DNA of 64,000 bases from Sepioteuthis lessoniana. Lineage: Eukaryota > Mollusca > Cephalopoda > Myopsida > Loliginidae. Both the position numbers and the translations under genes were made by a program. How positions within the stretch are numbered: the first letter of the stretch is position 1; every line of letters begins with the position of its first letter. The stretch covers positions 22,377,037 to 22,441,036 of the forward strand of contig OY757904.1 of NCBI GenBank assembly GCA_963585895.1, given 5' to 3'. This document shows positions 56,320 through 64,000 of the stretch, one piece after another. A model generated the notes under the pieces. The model searched no databases. It was given only the letters and a program-made list of their open reading frames with translations, and was not told the origin of the DNA.

Positions 56320-56520
56320 CATATTTACCAACACCTCCGCTTGGGCAGGATATGACACAAGGTCAATTTTTAAGCGGAGTTTAACAGGTTTGAATTCAGA
56401 GGTTTCCTTCTCCTAGACTAGTTGCCTCACCAAGGCTGAAGAACCTAGTCTGTCTTACTATTTACCCATAGCTGGAGAGGGAATAATTGGATTCATACCT
56501 TTTCCAAGGGTATTAGTGCC
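56320..56520 (-). mobile_element. SINE-A, 5'-truncated, in SINE-C tail
   Basis: The head and box B are absent; the copy stops at GGGTATTAGTG. TSD AAACCAAACTMATC (one difference) at 56306-56319 and 56521-56534. Confidence 0.88.
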
Positions 56521-56534
56521 AAACCAAACTAATC

Positions 56535-56849
56535 AGTTGAAATGAAAGATCAATAAATTTACTGTTTGTTCGACTATTTTCTGCCATTTTTATGGTAACT
56601 TTATAATTCTATTTTCTCAAAATATTTTGTCTTACGACTTGATTTGTCACTTTTGCAATTCAGGTAATAAAGATTATTTTGTAAAGGGTTACGAAGGATT
56701 AATGAAAAATTCTAATCCAAAATGCAACCATTTTTTAATGTCCGCCGAAGAAATCTTACGGTTTATTGCTAGTAAAAGAGAGGATTACACTCTTTCTTTG
56801 GACTAATTCTTAATGCTTCTCATCAATTTCTTGCTTATTTTTTAAAGCA
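56535..56849. other. Unassigned stretch
   Basis: AT-rich; nothing recognised. Confidence 0.4.
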
Positions 56850-57561
56850 GTACTTCTTTGGTTAGGTCTCCTCTTGTAACTGGGTGGGAGGATCCAATAC
56901 AATAATTGGAAACATCTCTGTGCGTTCAGAGTTGTGTCGATATCTATCATGAATGTCTTGATGGGTGTACATTAATTCTTCCTTACGCTTCGTAGGATAC
57001 TCTGTTTAACCTAGATCCAACCAGGTATCCTTGGTAGAATATGCTAGTTTCGTGCTCGGGGTCCCTTCTAGTTAAATTTATCTTTAGAGAATTTCCTCTT
57101 CGCTACCCGCATTAATTTATCATCTAAGGACTTCGCCATCTTTGCCCGGAGGCGAGCTGTCAGCAATATTTGATGGTGAAGTCCCTAATTCTATACTTAA
57201 GAAATCCCCACCATTAATTCCTGGTAACCGCCTCAACCACTGCTTCTGGATAATTCCACCGATCCTGGAAGTCAAATAACTCCAGTAAGGAGGTGCTGAA
57301 CTTCCAGTATTCGGCTTGGCTTAGTCTATCACCTAAAAGCAAACTGACAAAACTAGTTTGAAGTTCGAAAGTTCTAACCAGTGGAACATGGGCTAAGATG
57401 GGAATACTTTGTCTCATCTTCCGACATTCTATCCTTAAAGGATCTACATCGGACAGAGGGCGAACTATCAAGTCACATCCACATCTCTCTTCCTGGTTGA
57501 TGCAGACGAAATCTGCGGACCATGTCAGGAAAGTCACGCGGCCTTTAACGAAATTTGTCTG
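56850..57561 (-). pseudogene. Unidentified decayed coding region
   Basis: Minus strand from about 57561 to 57214 is one open stretch of about 115 codons with normal, non-repetitive composition: TFLTWSADFVCINQEERCG, IVRPLSDVDPL, PLVRTFELQTSFVSLLLGD, then LFDFQDRWNYPEAVVEAV before a stop. Weaker coding-like traces (MAKSLDDKLMRVAKRKFSKD) follow to about 57080 after frame changes. There is no start at the 5' side, where a (TA)(GT) microsatellite begins. I suspect a retroelement-encoded domain, because everything else coding here is one, but I do not recognise the family. Confidence 0.45.
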
Positions 57562-57631
<70 letters not shown>

Positions 57632-57633
57632 GT
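57561..57633. repeat. (TA)n(GT)n
   Basis: Pure TA then GT repeats. The frame through it gives IYIY/VCVC only. Confidence 0.95.
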
Positions 57634-57667
57634 GAGTGTTATTATTCTGTCTCTGAGTGTTTATGTG

Positions 57668-58178
57668 TGTATTATAATTGCGGCGGGATTTCGTTTTGTG
57701 TATCTTGCCTTTCGGTTTAGTTTGGCTGAGAACCTTTCGGCTCAGTGCATGGGTTAGTTAGGTGCAAACATTAACGCAGGTGTTCACACGCGCGTGGAGA
57801 GGAAGTGTCATTCAGAGATGTCAAAATAAAAATCCCAGATAAGAATTAGGACCAGGGTATTTGGGTGACGTCACGCACCGGAAGCGTGGGCTGAGATTTG
57901 AGAAAAGTCAGTTAGATGAGTTCCCACCTCGGAAGAAGAAGGTTGACTTTCAGAACTTGGCGAGGCCAGACGACTTTGTACGCTACGGGCACCGCGCGTT
58001 GGTTGGGTTTAGAGCTGACGATGTAAAAGCAGTCACCATAGAATGATTGTGTCTCTGTGTCCTCATGTCGAAAAACTTTTAACTCAAAGGTTTCGTACCT
58101 GAACCAATTCCGTGAATGTCGTGTATTTCGGATTCCCTAGGTCTATTTCACACATCCGTATATTATGGGTATGTAGCA
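57668..58178 (+). mobile_element. LTR-1 solo LTR, copy 3
   Basis: 511 bp, starts TGTATTATAATTGCGG, ends GGGTATGTAGCA, TSD TGTG at 57664-57667 and 58179-58182 (in GT-rich sequence, so the TSD alone is weak). Aligns throughout with copies 1 and 2, including GAACCTTTCGGCTCAG and the terminal TTTCGTACCTGAAC block. Confidence 0.88.
57866..57884 (+). promoter_or_regulatory. CRE + ETS-type site pair in LTR-1
   Basis: TGACGTCA (57866-57873), three bases, ACCGGAAG (57877-57884). Confidence 0.6.
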
Positions 58179-58271
58179 TGTGTCTCTGTGCATGTCTGTG
58201 AGTGTAACCCTAACTCAGCCAAAACAAAACATCTTAGCAAGTTTTATGTTAGAGCAATATGTTTAAAATAC

Positions 58272-58273
<2 letters not shown>

Positions 58274-58312
<39 letters not shown>

Positions 58313-58320
58313 GAGAGAGC
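58274..58320. repeat. (GA)n
   Basis: Pure GA with one GATA break. Preceded by the short repeat shared with 44350-44425. Confidence 0.95.
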
Positions 58321-58366
58321 AAATTTCTTGTCAAATTTTCAAACTGAATGATAATTTTTGGGTGTT

Positions 58367-58663
58367 GCAGGAGGTGCCCGTGGTGTAATGGTTATCGTCG
58401 TAGGAAATGGACACGGCGACACGAGTTCAAATCCTGGCCGAAACTGATTGCCTTTCACTTAGCACTCATACCCTTGGGAAAGGTATGAATCCAATTATTC
58501 TCCCTCCAACTATGGGTAAATAGTAGGACAGACTGTGTTCTTCTGCCTTGGTTAGGCAACTAGTCTAGGAGAAGGAAAGCTCTGAATTCAAACCTGTTAA
58601 ACTTCGCTTAAAAAAATTGAACTTGTGTCATATCCCGCCCGAGCGGAGGGGTTGGTAAATATG
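58367..58663 (+). mobile_element. SINE-A, full length, 17-bp TSD
   Basis: Best-preserved plus-strand copy: GGAGGTGCCCGTGGTGTAA head, box B GAGTTCAAATCC, central blocks, tail GCGGAGGGGTTGGTAAATAT. TSD GATAATTTTTGGRTGTT at 58350-58366 and 58664-58680. Confidence 0.95.
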
Positions 58664-58680
58664 GATAATTTTTGGATGTT

Positions 58681-59277
58681 TGTATTCGAACCCATCGTCA
58701 TCTTTCAATCTAAATTTTCGAAATAACTTATATAACTATGAGATGCTAAATAACACATGCCTCCTTCCTAAGTAGAAGTTTAAATATCATGGTGTACAAA
58801 GTTTATAAAGGATGCCCAACGAGTCGAAGGTTCGTCTTGTAAATATACAGATGCTTCTTCGTTCAAAAAGCAGAAAGATCTGCTTCTTTGTTTTTACGAT
58901 TGAAACATTGTGAGTAATTTGGATTTTGGAGCCGATTTAATTTTCTTGACTTTTGCGATTAGTGATGGGACAGATGATATTCAGGCAAATAATTGGAGAC
59001 GATTCAATTAAAAGTAAAAATTTTGATTAGTTTCGAAAACAGAAGTGGCTGTTTACGCTGAGCGAACGTGGTTTAATTGATATTTGGAACAGGACGATGC
59101 TATTAAACGCAGCAGCATTTTAACTAATGAAAATGAGTAATTATGGAAGTGTGTTGCAAACTACAATATTAACAGTGGCTTTATTATTGTCAGTCATTTT
59201 GAGATGATCGGCCTGTTGATTAGAGACAAGTATTTGTATGAATACCAACATATGCAATGTGAAAATAAATGTAAGTA
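58681..59277. other. Unassigned stretch
   Basis: No gene or repeat recognised. Confidence 0.4.
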
Positions 59278-60742
59278 CCGTATATACTCGAGTAATGAAC
59301 GATTTCGTGTAATGAACAACAAATCCTTAATAATAAAAAGGTATTTTTTTATCATATATTACGTATAAGGAACAACTTCTCATTTTGGCTAAGCTAGCAT
59401 AGAAAAATATTTTTCTACATCGAATGACATAAATAGGAAACATTCAAACGCTTATCTATATTTTCAACACAATTGTAATACAATCAAAATCGATGCCCAG
59501 CTGTAAATAAACAACGTTGTCTGGAGCTTGATGTAGCCTGGTGTTTCAACTTGGATACTGCAAACATACCGAAACAACACCACTGATGCACAAAAGCACT
59601 GGCATTATAACAATTACGTATGTAATTGATTAAGTACACATAGATTATGTACATTAAGATGATAAAATACGTCAAGATAATGAAGTACGTTAAGATAATG
59701 AATTACGTTAAGATAATGAATTACGTTAAGATAATGAAGTTTTTACGATTAAGATCGTAAAGAAAGAGACCTTTTTTACATAATTAGCTTTATTATTTAG
59801 AGTGCTTGTACCTACATGCACGACTGTTATAAAAAGTAAACAATGTTAATTAAATACTTTGTTATCTTAACTTAGAGACTTTGTTACCGTATTGGCTGTA
59901 CAGGAAAACTTTGGGTTGATTTTATGGCAATGATTGACCTTAAAACAAAGTAAACTTTGGGTCGAATTTATGGAAATGTTTGGCCTTAAAACAAGGTAAA
60001 CTTTTGGTCGGATTTATGGAAATGTTTAACTTTCAAACAAGGAAAACTTTTGGTCGAATTTATGGAAATGTTTGGCCTTAAAACAAGGTAAACTTTGGGT
60101 CGAATCTATGGAAATGTTTGGCCTTAAAACAAGGTAAACTTTTGGTCGGATTTATGGAAATGTTTGGCCTTAAAACAAGGTAAACTTTTGGTCCGATTTA
60201 TGGAAATGTTTAACTTTCAAACAAGGTAAACTTTTGGTCGAATTTATGGAAATGTTTGGCCTTAAAACAAGGTAAACTTTGGGTCGAATCTATGGAAATG
60301 TTTGGCCTTAAAACAAGGTAAACTTTTGGTCGGATTTATGGAAATGTTTGGCCTTTAAACAAGGTAAACTTTGGGTCAAATTTATGGAAATGTTTGGCTT
60401 TAAATCAAGGTAATTTTTGGGTCGAATTTATGGCAATGTTTAGCCTTAAAACAAGGTAAACTTTGGGTTGAATTTATGGAAATGTTTGGCCTTAAAACAA
60501 GGTAAACTTTTGGTCGAATTTATGGAAATGTTTAGCCTTAAAACAAGGTAAACTTTGGGTCGAATTTATGGCAATGTTTGGCCTTAAATCAAGGTAAACT
60601 TTTGGTCGAATTTATGGAAATGTTTAGCCTTCAAACAAGGTAAACTTCAACGTTTCAAAAATATATCTGGTTTAATAAACAACTCTTTATTTTTGAGGTG
60701 AAAATAATCTAAAAACATCATTCATTAATTGAGTATGTACGG
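59278..60742. mobile_element. Pogo-like non-autonomous element carrying a minisatellite
   Basis: Imperfect terminal inverted repeats of about 25 bp: left CCGTATATACTCGAGTAATG, right (reverse complement) CCGTACATACTCAATTAATG, inside TA at 59276-59277 and 60743-60744. A TA target and the ATACTCGAGTAA-type terminus fit the pogo/Tigger branch of Tc1-mariner. No transposase frame. About half of the interior is the 46-bp array below. Near 59665-59745 is another small array of TACGTTAAGATAATGAA units. Confidence 0.7.
59903..60650. repeat. 46-bp minisatellite, about 16 units
   Basis: Unit TAAACTTTGGGTCGAATTTA then TGGAAATGTTTGGCCTTAAA then ACAAGG; starts at 59951, 59997 and so on at 46-bp spacing. 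Variants alternate TTTGGG/TTTTGG and CGAATTT/CGGATTT, suggesting higher-order duplication. Confidence 0.95.
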
Positions 60743-60787
60743 TATACCATTTTTAATACATCTGATGACCGTAAGAACACGTTGCAA

Positions 60788-61136
60788 CAGCTGTCCATGA
60801 TGATACTGGTACTCCTATTAAGAAAGGAGTGAAATATTTTTATTCACATTCCATAGTTAATAGCAATCCATGATGAAACTGATATTTCCATTTCGGAAAG
60901 TGTAAAATATTCTAATTAGCATTTTATAGTTAATAGCTGTCCATGATGATATTGATGTTTCTATTTAGGAAAGAGTGAGAGATTCTAATCAACATAATAA
61001 TGTTAACAGCTGTCCATTATGATAGTGATGCTTCTATTTGGGAAGGAGTAAAATATTCTAATTAGCATTTTGCAGTTATCAACATTCTTTGAAGACATTG
61101 ACACTTCCATTTCGAAAGGAGTGAAGGATATCTTAA
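60788..61136. repeat. 73-bp tandem array, interrupted by SINE-B
   Basis: Units beginning AGCTGTCCATGATGA at 60789, 60862, 60935, 61008 and 61081. One more unit (AGCTTTCCATGATGACAC) lies beyond the insertion at 63324-63392. Confidence 0.88.
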
Positions 61137-61220
61137 GTTTTTTGTTTAATGGTATATCAACCTTCGAGGGTTATTTAATGCCAGAGATATCCTTGTAGGA
61201 GAACAATAATGATACTAATT

Positions 61221-61892
61221 AGGTCGGTCGGTTGGTTGGTTGGTTGAGTTTTATGGCATATCAACCTTTGCAGGTTATTTAACGCCAAATCCATTTTTAT
61301 GCAAATAGTTCTATTTCAAACAATTCAGTTTAGTATGAATACACAGTTCTATAGTAAAAAAGAATTTCTATTTTAACCTATTCAGTTATGTAAAACAGTT
61401 CTAATTCTGCTAATTTAGTTCAGTATAAGTACAGATTTTGCTTACACATTGTTAAATATCAAAACCGTTCGATAAAAACAATTCGGTTTGTGTAAGTAGA
61501 GTTTCAATGCCAAAAAACAGTTCCATTTCAAACAATACAGTTTAGTATATGCACACAGTTTAAATGTAAGTACAGTTTATTTGTGAAAACATTTCAATAT
61601 CAAGCTATTCAATTTAGTCAAACAGTTCTAATTCAAACAATTCAGTGTAGCATAAGTATGCAGTTCTATTTAACCCATAGACAGGACCCCATCAGGTGCT
61701 ACCATTCCAGGACAGAGTGGACCTGGGAACAATGGCAATGGAGGGGTGGACCACATTCACCAAAGCTCCAGCATCACTGGAACCTCACCATCAGATTGTT
61801 TAGTGTCATATCCATGATACTCTTTGGGAAGGGGTCTTACCCCTCTGCAGAGGTGCAGTCGGTGTATTCTACAGCCCCAGTCGACTGGGCGA
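61221..61892 (-). mobile_element. SINE-C inserted in SINE-B
   Basis: Complete copy from the tail (TTTTATGGCATATCAACC) through the ladder to the head (CAGCCCCAGTCGACTGGGC). TSD GATACTAATT at 61211-61220 and 61893-61902. Confidence 0.9.
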
Positions 61893-61901
61893 GATACTAA
61901 T

Positions 61902-63165
61902 TGTTGGGTATCACCAACCTTTTCGGCACAATGAGCTAGTCCATCTGCCATATATAGCAGTAGCTTCTAATACCAGAAAAAGACTGGCAGTTGAAGAGCC
62001 GTTCCTTATACCAGAAGCCAATACTATTGTTGAACTATATCCTTATTCTATCCAGTAATCATATGTTCTTGTTTACTAACAATCTCTCTCTCTCTCTTGT
62101 AAATACTCTTTCCTGTAAATATAACTCTATTTCCTCACATATCGTGGTTTGTCTTTTTATTACTACAACCAACGTTCTCTAAACAGAACACAACACATAC
62201 CATTCAGTATTATTTAGCTTTCACTGATAGAACGGCATTTTTTCATTTAAAACTGTTCTATATTACGGATACATAATTGAAACTTTTTCTTTTATAGTTT
62301 GTGCAAAGTTTGTAGACGAACACACATGAATTGACATCAAGTCTAGCCACACTGATGAGTTCTGATAGAAGGAAACAGATCTATCTGTGGATAACTATAT
62401 ATATATATATATACCTACGTATGTATAAATCACGAGGCTAAGAATAAAACAATAGCAGCACGACATTAGCGGATAAACCTACTTTAAACACTATAAACAC
62501 AGTGGTTAGCTCTGACAAACAATGGGGACTAAAGCATATAAACTTTTACGAATTAGAAAAGGAAAGAAAAACATACAGATAGGAATAAATTGTCAAATCT
62601 ACCACGTAATGGAGCGATGTAAAATAAATACAAAGAAACTTTATCAATTAGACAATTCTCTACATCAAGAAAAAAAACGTATATTTCATAAAAAATACTT
62701 TCAGAATCAGTAATAGCTGCATGAATATATACTATATATAATAAAAGCACAACGATAAAGGATGGAGGAATACGTCATTGTGTAGAGGATAACGTTCTTG
62801 ACTGTGACATCGTAATTAGTGATTTTGAACTCCACTCAACCTCTTGCCTTACCTTTGCAACTATTATCCTTAGTGTTGGGTATCATCTACCTTTTCGGCA
62901 CAATGAGCTTGTTCATCTGCCATATATAGCAGTAGCTATTAATACCAACATTCAAAGATCGAGAAGGTGAAGAGCCGTTCCTTATACCAGAAGCCAATAC
63001 TATTGTTGGACAATATCCTTATTCTATCCACTAATCCTATGTTCTTGTTTACTAACAGACTCTCTCTTGTAAATTCTTTTCCCTGTAAATATAACTCTAT
63101 TTCCTCACATATCGTGGTTTGTCTTTTTATTACTACTACAAGCGTTCGCTAACCAGAACACAACA
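61902..63165. mobile_element. 1.26-kb non-autonomous LTR element with 5-bp TSD
   Basis: Two direct repeats of 294 and 292 bp (61902-62195, 62874-63165), each starting TGTTGGGTATCA and ending ACACAACA, enclose a 678-bp interior. Outer flanks are CTAAT at 61897-61901 and 63166-63170. The LTRs share CTTTTCGGCACAATGAGCT, CATATATAGCAGTAGCT and ATATCGTGGTTTGTCTTTTT. No gag/pol frame; no obvious primer-binding site or polypurine tract; the interior includes a SINE-F piece. Resembles a TRIM-type element moved by proteins of an autonomous relative. Orientation is not determined. Confidence 0.78.
62338..62410 (+). mobile_element. SINE-F fragment inside the LTR element
   Basis: CTAGCCACACTGATGAGTTC to ATCTGTGGATAACTATATAT, matching the 3' half of 45490-45655. 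Confidence 0.75.
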
Positions 63166-63570
63166 CTAATTAACACCGCTGCTAGGGGATGAGGGAGTTA
63201 ATATCTTTCCCAAGGGAATTAGTCTTAAAGTGAACGCAATAACGTTACAGGAGTTCGAACTTGCTTACTACAATGTTGTAATCCAGTACGTTAGCCACTG
63301 CACCACGGAGACTCCGCCCAATTAGCTTTCCATGATGACACAGGAAGAAATAAAGGATTCTCATTAGTCTTTCATAGTTATCTCATTATATCATCATCTT
63401 AAATGGTTAAAAAGAATTGCAAACATGAACGCTGTGTCGACAAAATTATAAAATTGAAGTGAAAATTGTTTTCTCTTCAAAGTTAAAGAATTTTAAAAAG
63501 TATCGTTTCAATAAAAATCTAGTTATGATGTCATTTTTGCTGGATAACGGCTACATATATATTTATACAC

Positions 63571-63825
63571 CAGGCATTGGCATGATGGTTAGAGTGTTCG
63601 CCTATGGTTCGAGAGACCTGGGTTCAATCCCAGGTCGAGTCATACCAAAAACTCAAAAATGGTACTTGATGCCTCCTTACTTAACACTCAGCATTATAAG
63701 GTATGGATCAAGGTTAAAGTAGAGCAATCCAGGAAAGGAGTAGCGCTCTACCCTACACCTTGTTATAGTAGCTATCGAAAAGGGGAGCCTTCGGGTCACC
63801 CTCCACTACGGTTGCCAACTTATAT
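63571..63825 (+). mobile_element. SINE-D, full length
   Basis: Head AGGCATTGGCATGATGGTTA, box B GGTTCAATCCC with the CCTGGG arm, body, GGGAGCCTTCGGGTCACCCT and the end at GCCAACTTATA. Confidence 0.88.
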
Positions 63826-63874
63826 CAAGCGAATTTTTAATAAATATTAATTAGTTTACGGAGTCCAAAATGAT

Positions 63875-64000
63875 TTGGTTTGGTTTGGTTTAGATTAATT
63901 ACATGTCAACCAATGTAGGTTATGTGCAATCCATTTTTATACATATAAAAAGTTCTATTTCAAACAATTCATTTTAGTATAAGTATATTTTTTGTTTACA
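63875..64000 (-). mobile_element. SINE-C, cut by the window edge
   Basis: Tail GGTTTGGTTTGGTTTAG, then TGTCAACCAATGTAGGTTAT, and the start of the ladder (TTCTATTTCAAACAATTCA). Confidence 0.8.

Larger units (their letters stand above)
61137..63320 (-). mobile_element. SINE-B, split by SINE-C and a small LTR element
   Basis: Tail part 61137-61220 (TTTGTTTAATGGTATATCAA ... GATACTAATT); the 5' part resumes at 63171 with TAACACCGCTGC and runs through GGAGTTCGAACTTG to the promoter side CACTGCACCACGGAGACTC. Confidence 0.82.

Noticed and set aside
58367-58440. Possible tRNA gene
   Set aside because: Head of SINE-A, multi-copy with a TSD; the cloverleaf is not closed.

Overview
The window looks like repeat-saturated, AT-rich intergenic or intronic DNA of an animal. 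I found no convincing host protein-coding gene, rRNA or functional tRNA. Long CA/GA/TA/TAGA microsatellites, several tRNA-derived SINE families, RTE-type LINE fragments, a Penelope-like element, mariner transposons and solo LTRs make an invertebrate likely. A mollusc, possibly a cephalopod, is my best guess; this rests on the repeat style and is inference, not proof.

Naming used here. SINE-A, -B, -C, -D, -E and -F are tRNA-headed or tRNA-like short retroelements defined by comparing copies inside the window. LTR-1, LTR-2 and LTR-3 are solo-LTR families. LINE-1 is an RTE-type LINE; LINE-2 is a second LINE. PLE is a Penelope-like element. MAR-1 is a mariner deletion derivative and MAR-2 a second mariner.

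Layout. 1-5.2 kb: SINE-A copies and a decayed LINE-1 reverse transcriptase split by SINE-C. 5.4-6.1 kb: CA-rich block with a SINE-E. 6.6-9.3 kb: two SINE-B copies, each split by a solo LTR, one of those LTRs itself split by another SINE-B. 10.4-15.5 kb: SINE-D, two inverted LTR-3 copies, SINE-C, a mariner fragment and a satellite made from SINE-B. 16.4-17.9 kb: microsatellite block. 19-27.5 kb: nested SINEs, mariners and a LINE-1 insertion with a foldback 5' end. 28.9-29.9 kb: MAR-1. 32.8-36.7 kb: a Penelope-like element with inverted terminal repeats that carry hammerhead-ribozyme-like motifs, invaded by one LINE and two SINE-D. 38-43.9 kb: decayed SINE-C relatives and LINE-2. 45-52 kb: a long TA palindrome, MAR-1, a head-to-tail SINE-C array, and a LINE-1 copy with a 5' inversion. 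53-58.7 kb: SINEs, two more LTR-1 copies and an unidentified decayed coding stretch. 59.3-60.7 kb: a pogo-like element stuffed with a 46-bp minisatellite. 60.8-63.4 kb: a 73-bp tandem array, SINE-B, SINE-C and a 1.26-kb non-autonomous LTR element nested in one another.

There is no gene pathway to describe. The biology is the relative order in which mobile elements inserted, read from target-site duplications (TSDs) and nesting. SINE-B and SINE-C share a 3' tail, so they probably borrowed the same LINE machinery. The strongest novelty candidates are the PLE with paired hammerhead motifs and the conserved CRE/ETS module of LTR-1. Next come the satellite-bearing pogo-like element and the small LTR element with 5-bp TSDs.
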